From Arcuatula senhousia (Eukaryota; Mollusca; Bivalvia; Mytilida; Mytilidae): a stretch of DNA of 64,000 bases. How positions within the stretch are numbered: the first letter of the stretch is position 1; every line of letters starts with the position of its first letter. The stretch spans positions 1 to 64,000 of the forward strand of contig CAXARO010000171.1 of the NCBI GenBank assembly GCA_963971305.1. The letters are read 5' to 3'. The position numbers and the translations under genes were made by a program. This document shows positions 46,542 to 58,884 of the stretch, piece after piece. The notes under the pieces were generated by a model. That model saw nothing but the letters and a program-made list of their open reading frames with translations, was not told the origin of the DNA and did not search any database.

Positions 46542-48354
46542 CAAGAGGCTCCCAGGAGCCTGAATCGCTCACCTGGTCCTTAAGCCATTAGGGTCTTCAA
46601 TAAGTGGTCATCTGACAATTTAAACGCAATGGTGATTTTTGTAGATCTCAATAAGCTGACATTTTTAAAGCAAGCAAAACCTTTTCCCTATCTTCTATCG
46701 TTCACAATCTTTTTATAAGGATAAAACCACTATTTTTGGCATTTAAGGGGCCATAACCCCTATAAAAGGTCATCTGACAATTTCAACCTCTGGACAATTT
46801 TGTAGATCTCAATTAGCTGAATATTTAAGCAAGCAAAACCTTTTCTCTATCTACCATCGTTCACAATGTATAAGGCTATAACTACTATTTTTGGCATTTA
46901 AGGGGCCATAACCCATATAAGGGGGTCATCTGACAATTTAGACCTAATGGACAATTTCGTAGATCTCAATTAGCTGAACAATTAAGCAAGCAAAACCTTT
47001 TCTCTATCTACATTTTGTACTATCGTTCACAATCTATAAGACAAAAACCATTATTTTTGGCATTTAAGGGGCCATAACCCCTATAAGGGGTCATCTGACA
47101 ATTTAGACCTAATGGACAATTGTGTAGAGCTTACTTAGCTGAACAATATGCAATTGAAACAAGGGTTGCACTAAGTCGTGCTAAGCATACCCCCACTCGG
47201 CCATTCAGAAAACAGGAAGTAGATGACCGACTGACCTGGAAAGGGGAGGCACGTTACAACTCATCATGCTAAAGCTGTATACCAAATTTGAAATCAATCC
47301 CTTCTCTAGAAGCCGAAAAATCTGTTACGAAAAATTGTCTATTTTTGACCCATAAAAAGTCTAAGTCAGCTCGGAAAACAGGAAGTAGATGATGGACTGA
47401 CCTGGAAAGGGGAGGCACAGTATAACTAATCATGCTGAAGCTGTGTACCAAATTTGAAACCGATCCATCCAGTAGAAGCCGAGAAATCTGTTACGAAAAA
47501 TTTCACTTTTCAAATTTTTTACCCTTAAAAGTCTAAGTCGGCTCAAAAAACAGGAAGTAGATGATGGACTGACCTGGAAAGGGGAGGCACGGTATAACTC
47601 ATCATGCTGAAGCTTTGTACCAAATTTGAAACTAATCCATCCAGTAGAAGCTGAGAAATCTGTTACGAAAAGTTTCGCATTTCAAATTTTTTTTTCCCTA
47701 AAAAAGTCTAAGTCGGCTTGGAAAACAGGAAGTAGATGATGGACTGACCTGGAAAGGGTAGGCATAGTATAACTCATCATGCTGAAGCTGTGTACCAAAT
47801 TTGAAACCAATCCATCCAGTAGAAGCAGAGAAATTGAACCGGACGGACAGACGGACGGACGGACAAGGTGATTGCAATATAGCCCCCTCTCTTACGAGTG
47901 GGGGTATAATAACTTCAATATCTTATATAGTTCTTGAGATATAAGACAAAATAAGTGCAAAACGCAGAAAAAATGAAGAAAAGGGGCAATAACTCCTACA
48001 TGGTTTGTTGGAATTTTTTCAAAATTTCAGGGTAGGTATATCTTGATGTGCTGATCACTTTTACCCTATGCCAGAATTTTGATATCTGTCATCGTTTTTG
48101 AGTTATTTGCAAAAAACTGCTGTTTTACCCCCCCCCTGTTCTATTTTTAGCAACGGCAGCCATGTTTTTTATCGAATCAATTAAAGATGAGGATCGTTTG
48201 TAGCCAACATGTCATACATCATTCCTACCAAGTTTCAATCAAATTGGTTCAGTAGTTTCAGAGAAGAAGATATTTGAAATTGTTAACGGACGATGACAGA
48301 CGACGGACGCATAGTGATGGCATAAGCTCACATGGCCTTTGGCCAGGTGAGCTA
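46542..48354 (+). mobile_element. R1 repeat hosting an R3 copy
   Basis: 5' CAAGAGGCTCCCAGGAGCCT, tag, GTCCTTAAGCC; several ~160-170-bp modules (GGCATTTAAGGGGCCATAAC); resumes at 47912 after R3. 3' tract GACGATGACAGACGACGG and the hairpin CTCACATGGCC-TTT-GGCCAGGTGAGCTA. Confidence 0.8.
47159..47911 (+). mobile_element. R3-family repeat nested in R1
   Basis: Starts ACAAGGGTTGCACTAAGTCG with the tag CATACCCCCACTCGG. Then four modules of 163-176 bp (AAACAGGAAGTAGATGA), GGACGGACAGACGGACGG and the hairpin ATAGCCCCCTCTCTTACGAG/TGGGGGTATAATAA. The 5' tag ACCCCCACTCG is the inverse of CGAGTGGGGGT in the 3' hairpin. Confidence 0.85.
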
Positions 48355-49890
48355 AATTCAAAATTTTTACCAGACTGAACAAAACTTCACCAAACATTTG
48401 CTTCGCTCAGACAACCTTCAAAATCTCTGCAGTTGCCTAGCTGACAAGTGAAAATTATCATTTTTTTTAAAGAAACAAATATATTAACATGTTTCATTAA
48501 TTTATAAGGGCAAGTTGAATCTCATTTTAACTTGCCCACTGGGCATGCAATCATATCACTGGTATAAACCCGATGACCGAATATGAAAATGACCCATTAA
48601 AACAAAACCAGAACTAATCTTTGCTAAAAATGCATAAGATTCAGTTGTTGAAACAATTTCATATTACACACATTACACATGCATATAAATATATTTCTTC
48701 ACTGATTAACAATGCAGTATTGAGTATTTTTAATTAAATATTTGGTTTAATTAACTGGGATACCCCCTCCTATTTTTAAAAGAAACTGTATGTTCGGATT
48801 TGTAATTTTATTTACTTTTCTGGACACTAAACCAGCAAAACCCGAGGACTTCCGAACACAAGTGAAAATGACGGAGCCATGATGAAAAATTTTGTCAATC
48901 GGGTAGGAAAATATCTGACACAATTGCATCCCTCAATATCTACTATTCCCCGAATCAGTATTGATTTCTTGTTCATTCTATATGAATAAAAAACCAGCAT
49001 TTATTCATAAAACATCACAATTTTACATTTTCAGGCGTATGTATCGTCATGTTTTCATTGACGGTTCATCTTTTGAAATAAAATTCTCAATAATAACTTG
49101 ATCTGAGGCTTTAAATTGGAAACTTTTACTTTCGTGTATCTTAAGTTTGAATTTGATTACATTTTAATGATAAAATATCTGTATGAATATGATAAATCGC
49201 AAGGTTTTAATGTCACCTATCGCGCTATCAAAAACGTCAACATTCAATGTGAAAGTCACGTGACTAAAAACTTCGATTGGAACTCTCCTGTGTCCGTGGC
49301 ATCTAGCCTGACATATTAACCCCATATACTGTATATATTTATGTTACTCACATAATAACCGTAAACAATTTCAATGCCAGTAATTTAAATACATACTTGC
49401 CAACCCTACCGATTTAACCAGTAGACTACCGATTTTTTAGCCCATCTTCCAACTTCCGTTTGATAAAAAATTCTACCGATTTCCTTAAATTACTCAGATT
49501 TTATAATTTCTAATATAATAAAACTAAAAATCGTGATATTTTTGTTTTTAATTGAGCATATTTGCGTAGGGGAATGGAACAGCCTTTCTATTTGAAGGTC
49601 GTTCTGATCATTATGTGTCAATCGCTACGATTGCATATTTTACATATACTGGCCAATCAATAGATATCTTGTTTCCTAAGTTTATTATCGTATGGCATCG
49701 AATGTTTACTACTCCACAAACATGAACTGGTGAAGAATCGACATGATGATGATAGTGATAGATAATAGAACATGTAGAAGGTGTAGGTAACAAGTGGTGT
49801 AGAGCAATTTTCGTGATGATGTCATTTAAAAAAAATGTTTATAATGTGTTAGTTTGTGCTTTGTTATTGATTATCATTAGGGGGAAGGTT
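48355..49890. other. No gene supported
   Basis: AT-rich unassigned DNA. The segment 49711-49845 is duplicated at 50571-50666 plus 56677-56730 (see below). Confidence 0.4.
49711..49845 (+). repeat. Direct repeat; its second copy is split by a 6-kb element
   Basis: The run CTCCACAAACATGAACTGGT through GTAACAAGTGGTGTAG recurs at 50571-50662. Its continuation GCAATTTTCGTGATGA..GTCATTTAAAAAAAATGTTTATAA recurs at 56683-56722, on the far side of the 6-kb element. The second copy was therefore the insertion target. Confidence 0.8.
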
Positions 49891-50180
49891 GGTGCCAAAA
49901 AACTAGTTTAACCCCGCCACATTTTAATGTGCCTGTCCTAAGCCAGGAATCTTTATCAAAGCTTATGTTTGTATTTAGTTGAATTTTTGTTAATTGTTTT
50001 TTGTCAAGAAGAGGGTCTTTCAATGCACTTTGGGATTGGGCTTGAATCATATGTATTTTATTTTCAATCCAGGGGCCAATTGAAAAACAGCGAGTAGCGA
50101 CCGCTGGTCACATTGAAGGCTGCTGGCTGTTTTCCATTGTGGATATTTAAAATATACGTTTATAATGTAGGTTTTGTCAG
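49891..50180 (+). mobile_element. R5 SINE-like retroposon, 3' end altered
   Basis: CTAGTTTAACCCCGCCACAT, GTGCCTGTCCTAAGCCAGGA, GGCTTGAATCATATG, GCGACCGCTGGTCACATTGA and AATGTAGGTTTTGTC match the other copies. The usual ACACTTATTCC end is replaced after 50178. Confidence 0.65.
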
Positions 50181-51934
50181 AATGACCTGTTTTTAGTAAG
50201 GTTATTACGTTATTGTGTTTGAAAATTGTTTATTATACTGATGAAGGACATACGAATGTCCGAAATATCTATAATCTTTAAATTATTTAACATCAATTGG
50301 TAATGTTGTGTACATTTTCTAGACCCTATTAAATACCTTAAGTTATATTTTGTTTCCTGGCCTTTCTTTGATTTTTTTTTATTAAAAACAATAATTATAT
50401 GGATTTAATTATATGGATTTGTATGCTTCAAATTTACAACAACAAAAAAACACAAAAACAACAGTCGACCATCATGATGAGTTCGTCACCCTCATCATCA
50501 ACATCAATATAAGACATCGTTCGCACCTGTAATATCATGATAGTGATTAAATATTATTGCGAAATAACCTACTCCACAAACATGAACTGGTGAAGAATCG
50601 ACATGATGATGATAGTGATAGATAATAGAACATGTAGAAGGTGTAGGTAACAAGTGGTGTAGGTAGCCTTCTTATGGCAAGCCAAAGTGGACTTTATTCC
50701 CTATTTATAAACATGTTGTTTATTATTTATTGAGATCAATAAATATTTAATAACACGTTCATAATTCATTTATTGAGCTCAATATTTATTTTATAACATG
50801 TTAATAAATAGGGTATTTAATAACATGTTGTAAAATAATTATGGAGTTCCATAAATGGCGAGATATTGCTGTACTCATGTCGGCCCAATAATCCAATTTC
50901 TTCAAGTCGGGCCACAGTATTAGATCATTTCATATTTACGTGTATTCTTATCAGTCGACATTTGATTATTGAACAAAATATTGAGTAAATACAAATAGAT
51001 GGTTTAAAATTAAATCTTTTAAAATAAAAGAAAAATAAATATAATTGATACATTACTTACTTATATTTAATATCATTCTATTTGTAAAATAAAAACAATG
51101 AAAAATACATTTTCAAAAAATGAAATATTTTGGAGAAAGTGTTTTCTTATCGATATACCGCCCGTGATCATTGGCAACCGGTATTTTTGGAATATAGGTG
51201 TCAATTAATAATCAGGTAATTGCAACGTTTGCTACCTGTATAAATAAATATAAAAAGGATAGTTAAACGGTTTATTTACTGATTTAGGTAGTTTTTGTTT
51301 GAAAAATAGTATTTCAGATGTTGCAATAGGCAATTAAAGAGATTCCACATGTACGTAGGTATCATGATTATGGTTTTTATCTGACAAATAAGTTTAACAG
51401 GTCCACCGTTGGGTGAACGATTGTTATGCACCAGTAACACATTCACGGATCAACACCAAGGTTCCGCTACGGAATAAATTCCACGGTCGATGCCGGAAAA
51501 TTTATTTTTCGTAGCCCTAATACGAGTCAGTACGGAAAAGAACGTTCGTAACACTCAAAGGGGCTCTTCGGCCTTTCGCAGTTCTTGCAATCCGTAGATC
51601 ATCGAGACTCTATAGTGAAATTGGTTTAATAATTTTAGATTTATTTTACTTTAAAAAAAAATAATTACCCAACTGGACTTAAAGCAAGTATCACTGCTAT
51701 TACTATGATAGCAAACTAGCTTTAAAGCTTTGTTAGAAAAAAGGGATTTTGCTATAACTAGAGCTCCCACAAATATGTTGAAACTGTCATTTAGATCTTT
51801 GTCATTCCTGTGCATATAACTTGCATTAAATATTTTCATTTTTTTTTATTCTTTCAAAGACTACTTACTGCAACTTAGTGTAATTCGTCGCTCTAAAGCG
51901 CTTTCTTTCGATTTTTATGCATTTTTATATTTAA

Positions 51935-53292
51935 ACAAGTGTGGCCACTAAAAGTATGTCTCGCCTGCCGGCACCATCACTAAAATCAACTACCTAAGCT
52001 TTCATTTCTTGATATAAACACAAAAAGTGGATGTATACCTAATAACAGATGCCTAGTTATTATACTATTCAAGCAATCCATTGTCCACACATGAATTACA
52101 AAAAGTTTTCTGTCTGAAAAAAAGACCTAAGTTCACAGAGTCATTGGAGCGTAAAAATGGGGTCATGGTCACATGGCATGGTGACAGTTGCATTGTCCAT
52201 AACCGCAACTGTCTGTTTACCCAATATCAGATGCCTAGCTGTTATAACTTTCCAGCAATTCATCATCCACAAAAATCTTACAAAAAAGTTTTTCAGCCTG
52301 AAAAAGACCTAAGTTCACAGAGTCACTAGAGCAAGAAAATGGGGTCAGGGTCACGCAGCATGGTAACAGTTGCGGAGACCATAACCTAAACTGTCTGTAT
52401 ACCTAATATCAGATGCCTAGCTAATATACTTTTCCAGCAATTCATCGTCCACAAAAGTCTTACAAAAAAGTTTAAGGCCTGAAAAAAGACCTAAGTTCAC
52501 AAAGTAACTGGAGCAAGAAAATGGGGTCAGGGTCACATGGCATGGTGACAGTTGCGTAGACCATAACCTGAACTGTCTGTATACCAAATATCAGATGCCT
52601 AGCTAATATACTTTTTCAGCAATTCATCGTCCACAAAAGTCTTACAAAAAAGTTTACGGCCTGAAAAAAGACCTAAGTTCACAGAGTCACTGGAGCGTGA
52701 AAATGGGGTCAGGGTCACATGGCATGGTGACAGTTGCGTAGACCATAACCTGAACTGTCTGTATACCAAATATCAGATGCCTAGCTAATATACTTTTCCA
52801 GCAATTCATCGTCCACAAAAGTCTTACAAAAAAGTTTACAGCCTGAAAAAAGACCTAAGTTCACAGAGTCACTGGAGCGTGAAAATGGGGTCAGGGTCAC
52901 ACGGCATGGTGACAGTTGCGTAGACCATAACCTGAACTGTCTGTATACCAAATATCAGATGCCTAGCTAATATACTTTTCCAGCAATTCATCGTCCACAA
53001 AAGTCTTACAAAAAAGTTTACGGCCTGAAAAAAGACCTAAGTTCACAGAGTCACTGGAGCGTGAAAATGGGGTCAGGGTCACACGGCATGGTGACAGTTG
53101 CGTAGACCATAACCTGAACTGTCTGTATACCAAATATCAGATGCCTAGCTATTATACTTTTCAAGCAATTCATTGTCCACAAAAGTCTTACAAAAAAGTT
53201 TACGCCGCCGCCGTCGCCGCCGCCGCCGCCGTCGCCGGAAAGTAATACCTATGTCTCGCCTTCCGCGACTATTCGTCGCAGGCGAGACAAAA
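51935..53292 (+). mobile_element. R4-family repeat, complete
   Basis: 5' ACAAGTGTGGCCACT (stem AGTG/CACT), tag TATGTCTCGCCTGC. About six modules of ~180 bp (ATATCAGATGCCTAGCT, CACTGGAGCGTGAAAATGGG) are followed by a (GCC)n/(GTC) tract (53204-53241). The 3' hairpin TATGTCTCGCCTTCCGCGAC / GTCGCAGGCGAGACAAAAA re-uses the tag. The arginine-rich frames on both strands over the triplet tract are not genes. Confidence 0.88.
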
Positions 53293-53415
53293 ACTATGGC
53301 TAATGCATTTTGTGTGAACGCCTTTCCATCTCTTCTCCTTTTCAATAAATATATATATTACGTGTTTGAATACTGAGAGAGTGTATCATTAAATCTTTTA
53401 TGAAGTTTCATTTAA

Positions 53416-55114
53416 GGTACAAGCTCCTGTTACGTCCAATTACGTAACTTTTAGGCAAAAATTTATCTATGCTCCTGTTACGTTCCTTCCGGGACATAAT
53501 AAATTCCGGACCCAATACGGATGGGGGGAACGAATCAAATGCGGATTTATCAACGTAACTGTAGAATGTACCTTAAAGTTACGTGAAAAAATATTTTTAA
53601 TAAAGTTTTGGGTAAGTATTTTTAATTATGAATATACATCGTAATTGTAAATAGGCCGCGGCTACGATTACCCCTTATGGGTAACCAAAAAAAAAAAATT
53701 ATTGTTACCCCCTTCACTAAAATCGGGAACGGTTTCTGGATACGGCACCTTTTTCGTCCGGAATTTGAAGAGTAACAATTAGAAAAAAAATAGGATTACC
53801 CCTCTTATTGTTACTCGCCAAATGAAAAAAAAATGTCTCAAAAATGAAATTGTTTTATTTTGAGTTATGTTAATATATTCAGAATAACAAACATTTTTCA
53901 TTTTTGTTTATGATGACTTGATGCATTTTGCGACACATCCAATACGTTGTTTTTGGTGGTGCCTTCAATCCATGGATGCAAGTGTATTTCAATTTACAAT
54001 ATCCTTTCTTAAATTATTAAACTTTATCAAAACACAATTAAATAATAGTGTATAGCATTATATGAGCTTGTATATGAAATTCCGTCAAGCTATCAATTTT
54101 GAATTAATTAAGTACACAATTAGTAAGTAGATTATACATGACACATTAACAAAATCACATCATAACATTTAAACAAAAGACAAACTAGCAAAGTAATTTC
54201 ACCAACAACAAAGAAAGGTTTTTTAGTTGACCCAAATTGTCTAGGAAAAAAATCATATGTAAGAAACTAATATTTCAGAAGCAGTAGAAATTTAAAAAGT
54301 GCAACAAAGTTCCAGACAAATTAAAAATGCTACTTGTCAGACTTAGATGTACATAAATGTACAATATTGTAATATAGTTGTTTGAAACTCTCCGTTTCTA
54401 TATTTAGAGGTGACGGTGTTACAGTACAGTAAATGTTCTAATTTACTAAAATTTTATCCCCTTTGGGAGTGGTCCTTCAATAGGACGAATCTACCTGATG
54501 TAAGTTGTAAGATGTAAGTACCTTGTGTTCGGACGTTGACCACCTGATTTTGAAGAGAATTTCCTGCCTCCATGAATGCAAGTGAAATGAATTTCTTTGT
54601 ACACAACATTACTTATTGTCTCTGCATCTATTTCTCTCCCACTTCCCTCTAATTTTTATTCCATTTGCCAATTTTCTAGAACTGCGCTTATACAGTTGTA
54701 CAAAAGATCGGCATATTTTTATAAAGTTATCCAACTTTAAAAATTGGTGATTGATCACCCGTTTTTACCTGGAGAATAAACAGACAGCGCTCTCTGATTT
54801 TTACTCAGCCAAACAGGTCAATGTTCAGTATTTTATTAATTAAAAACAATAAATCATATGATTTACAATCTTGAAAATACAATAAGAGTTTTGAACAAAA
54901 AAAACCCCAAAATTTTTACATAATCTTGTTATTATTTTTCTCACGTAACTTTAGCATGTAAAGTGTATAAATTCTACAGTTACGTTGATAATAAATCCGT
55001 ATTTGATTCGTTCCCCCCATCCGTAATGGGTCCGGAATTTATTATGATCCGGAAGGAGCATAGATATTTTTTTGCCTTAAAGTTACGTAATTGGACGTAA
55101 CAGGAGTTTGTGCC
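53416..55114. mobile_element. 1.7-kb Mutator-like element (long TIR, 9-bp duplication)
   Basis: Terminal inverted repeats of roughly 180-190 bp (53416-53605 with 54930-55114) begin GGTACAAGCTCCTGTTACG and GGCACAAACTCCTGTTACG. They contain GGGGGGAACGAATC and matching words. Perfect 9-bp duplications TTCATTTAA lie at 53407-53415 and 55115-55123. No transposase; a nonautonomous MULE-type element nested in element A. Confidence 0.88.
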
Positions 55115-55710
55115 TTCATTTAAACACACGGTCAGCTGCTTCGGCTTTTAGAGTAAAGTGTCAATGTGCAACCTCTTTTATCCAACTCCAACTGGATCGG
55201 CTCAGGATTACCAAGGGTTGTGCAAGTCTGACGATGATCCTTTTCTTTACCCATATTTTTTTTTAGTTACTTTTATATCAATTTATGCAGCTATTCGTAA
55301 GAAAGAGTAACAGATTTGACCATACATGTTGATATACAAAAGTATAATTTTAGATTTCTGGAACATATCACGTTTATTCATTAAAACAAAGAACAAAGTT
55401 GAAAATTCTAAATGGTCAATATCTGTCTAGATCTTCACTAAAACATGTGAAGTATTTGAAAAATCTTAAAATTACTATATAGAGGAAGAAAATGGATACA
55501 AAATAAAACAATAATTCGAAAAAAATATGTACATGTAGGCTCCGTTGTATTCCGTATTGCATCGAACTCAAACATACAAAAACCGTACAAGAGCTTAATA
55601 CACCTTCGTGGTTCTTGTCCGTAAGGAAACGTACCAAGTCCTTGTAGGTCCGTACATTCGTCGCATCAAACCGTAAGGAATTCAAGCGATACCGTACTTA
55701 AACGAAAGTT

Positions 55711-55768
55711 GATCAAAGCAGACGAATTTCTACGGATTTATCAAAGCAGACGAATTTCTACGGATTTA
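55711..55768. repeat. Tandem duplication of a 29-bp unit
   Basis: ATCAAAGCAGACGAATTTCT followed by ACGGATTT occurs twice in a row. It lies in a region with many ACGGA and CCGTA words that also occur near 51440-51560. Confidence 0.75.
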
Positions 55769-56676
55769 TACGGAGTCAAAACGGATTGACACGTTTTTAG
55801 AACGATCTGATACGGTTAACGGTCTTCTTCGGAGGTTTAATCCGTAGCCGAATTTTCAACATGTTAAAAAAAGCCTCGGATATAAATGTTAATTACGTTT
55901 ATTACAGTTAGATGCAGTAACAGCACGGATGTGGTACCGTGTGATGCAGATTAGAACGGATGATGCCGGATCGTTTTCGTAGCTGATACAGCCTTTTAAT
56001 AAGTGAATGTGTGACAATAAAGGTGCTGTAAAACAGCTGAAAAAGGAGGTCATACAGAGAAAGTGTCATACAAGGTTTCATCTGATGATTAAGAAAAAAG
56101 GCATAACAAACAAACAAAACCAAAACGGAAACAAAATTATTTTGTATTTTCGTTGTTGTTGTATCTCATTGTTTTATCTGAGAAACAATGACACCTGATG
56201 TTGTGTTTAGACACATTTATTGATTGGAGATTTTTTGCATCTCTTCGATCTAAAATCAATACCTGAATAAATAAAATAAATGGAACCCACCACCAAAGTT
56301 CCAAATATGTTGAATACGAAATTATAATTACGTTGAACTAATTGGGAAAAATCGCTATCCAAAGACAGGATGATGTTATCGCCCCAATACGTTTTCTCCA
56401 TTTATTAACATGTGAATAATTAAATATGGTACTCAATATTTCCTTATAATCGGTAAATTTTTTATAACGTGTTGATAAATAAAAAATGGTATACCATTAT
56501 TAATTATTAACATGTTGCATTTTGCACATGTTGATTTTCCAACATGTTAATAAATAATTATTGAACTCAATAAATGAATTATTAACATGTTATTAAATAA
56601 TTATTGAGCTCAATAAATATTTAACCACATGTTGCTAAATATGTAATAAAGTCCACCTTGGCTTGCCATACCTTCT

Positions 56677-57437
56677 CCAGCAGCAATTTTCGTGATGACG
56701 TCATTTAAAAAAAATGTTTATAAATTAAATATATTACAGGATTTCAATAAAAAAAATAACCCGAACTAACTTCATAATACTCATTTTTCCATCTTTATAA
56801 ATACTTCAACATTGGTAAATACAAACGAAACAATAATAACTATATTTAATAGACGATCTTCCAAAAGTGCCATTCCGGAACGCTCCGGATGTTAGAATAG
56901 GGGTCACGAGAGGTCAATGGGGGTAAAATGGCGGCTTTTTAAGAAGAGAGCAGACGGACTGAATTATTCTATCAATCTATTAAATGTGTTTCTAATGGAA
57001 AACAATCAAACATGAAATTAATTAATTTGTTTCATTCGGAGGGTCCTTTCAAACCAATTCATTTACACATAAATAATGAAATTTAAAAATTCCCTTTTAC
57101 GCGCAGTTGACGTCGGCAACCAGTTATCCAGTAATTTGAGGTAAGATTTCGACAATTACCAAAAAAATCGAAATTGGAAGATCGTCTATGCGTCGTCATC
57201 AAATAACAGGAGAAGAGATTCGCCAACGTATTTCATTGAAAGATTACTCCGCTATACCCAAAAGTAGATATAAATCCATACAGACAGAGATACCATACGG
57301 AGATGGAATTCTCGTTTTCAGGGTTACCCACGGAGGGTATAGGCAGGGATGCGCTTGAAATTCTATTTGCGCTGGAAGTGGGAATTTCCACTTCTGGTTC
57401 CAAGAAAGACGAGGCAAACCAAAACAATGCCGATTCG
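56677..57437. other. DNA between the two 6-kb elements
   Basis: Starts with the second half of the split direct repeat. 56870-56930 resembles 16465-16530. The segment 57180-57437 is less AT-rich and holds a short open frame. It ends with the GATTCG target duplication (57432-57437) of element B. Confidence 0.45.
57188..57358 (+). CDS. Short ORF of mixed composition, hypothetical
   Basis: The 56-codon frame MRRHQITGEEIRQ... has balanced amino-acid use, unlike nearby AT-biased frames. It is followed by a second frame in another phase (57303-57437, MEFSFSGLPTE...). Together they might be a decayed exon. No domain recognised. Confidence 0.2.
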   Translation: MRRHQITGEEIRQRISLKDYSAIPKSRYKSIQTEIPYGDGILVFRVTHGGYRQGCA

Positions 57438-58340
57438 TATGGCAAGCCAAACTTGACAAAAGTCCGTATTTATAAATATTTATAATTCATTTATAAATAT
57501 TTATAATTCATTTATAAATATTTATAAATGAATTATAAATATTTATAAATCATTTTTAAATATTTATAAATCATTTTTAAATATTTATAAATCATTTTTA
57601 AATATTTATAATTCCTCGAATTATAAATATTTATAATTCATTTATAAATATTCATAATTCATTTTTAAATATTTATAATTCATTTTTAAATATTTAAAAT
57701 TCATTTATAAATATTTATAATTCATTTTTAAATATTTAAAAATCAGCACTATTTATAAATATTTATAATTCATTTATAAATATTTATAATTCCCATCATA
57801 GTCGCCAAAATGTTTTAATTGTATTTACCCTTTTGAGATTTCCCCTACTGTTTCTTCACTTTAGAAAAATGGCAAACAACATGAAGCAACAGCTGGCGAT
57901 CCTTTCACAAAGCACCGTAAATGATCGTACGATTACCACTTGTTTTACGACCAGTTACCGACAAAGTTTGCGACCGTTTCACAAAACAAGTCGGTATTAT
58001 CTTTTACGATTACCGATTTATGATCAAGGACAAGATCGCGCACCTGTCTGTAATTGAAATTTAATTAATTAATCATAACAGCAATATTAATTAGCTGTTT
58101 TTCTTTGGTTTTTAAACACGATTGTGCAAACCATGTTGATCGAAATGTCTCCGTTGTAATTGTTTTTTTAGTGTCTTCTATCACGTCCGCTTGCCATGGA
58201 ATTTTTTAAAACGTCAAGTGACGTCATATTGATAGGGGCTCGATTGGGGAATTCAATGAGTTGATTTATTCACCGTATATTATAAAAAATAATACATGAT
58301 GCATGTAACTTTTAAAAGGTCGAAATCAGATATATGTGAA

Positions 58341-58630
58341 GGGACCGACCATTTTACTTGAAGGGGGGGGGCTTGGTTTTTTTTTCTAAGAAATATTCTG
58401 AAAATTATTTTTTTAATGAAAAAAATATTTTGGCAGCAAAGGGTGAGAAAAAAATTCTGAAGAAGGATTTCTGCTATATAGACAATAATGCTAATAATGG
58501 AAAAAATATTCTGTCGCGACGCTGTCAAAACAAAAAATGAGAGCGGAATTTTTTTTCTGTTTTTCTGACCGAATCAAAAAAAAAAAAAAAACACCCAACC
58601 CCTTCTTCAAGTTAAATGGCCCGTCACCCT
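58341..58630. mobile_element. ~290-bp TIR element (MITE-like)
   Basis: GACCATTTTACTTGAAGGGGGG at the left is the imperfect inverse of CCCCTTCTTCAAGTTAAATGGC at the right, with T-runs and A-runs just inside. I have seen similar sequence in mussel DNA. No coding. Confidence 0.6.
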
Positions 58631-58884
58631 AAGGTATGGGTGATTTAAAAAAAAAAATAAGTAATTTATTTGATGCACATGAAAATGCATTTTGAAAAAC
58701 GTAAATATAAATGTTAAGCAGAAACAATGTTCATGTGTTAACTTATTTTTTAAATAACTTTTTTTTGCTGACTTGAGCATTAAAATACAAGATACCATGT
58801 ACATGATGTGTGTTAATACTTGCCAGCTGAAGTATTTTCTACGATGGCTGAGGTGGGCCGACAACTTTTATAATCAACTAGAAT

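Larger units (their letters stand above)
50673..56670. mobile_element. 6.0-kb TIR element A with 6-bp duplication
   Basis: The ends TATGGCAAGCCAAAGTGGAC and (inverted) TATGGCAAGCCAAGGTGGAC are flanked by perfect CCTTCT duplications (50667-50672 and 56671-56676). Inside both ends lie arrays of AACATGTTAATAAATA and TTATTGAGCTCAATAA palindromes. The interior holds an R4 repeat and a Mutator-like element but no transposase frame. TA-starting ends with a 6-bp duplication fit the IS3EU group best as I recall it; this is tentative. Confidence 0.85.

Noticed and set aside
53145..53376. Arginine-rich frames on both strands
   Set aside because: Translation of the (GCC/GTC)n tract of an R4 repeat; both strands give the same artefact.
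57303..57485. 60-codon frame spanning the left end of element B
   Set aside because: Its last third is element B terminal sequence, so it cannot be a native gene in this form; only the upstream short frame is listed, at low confidence.
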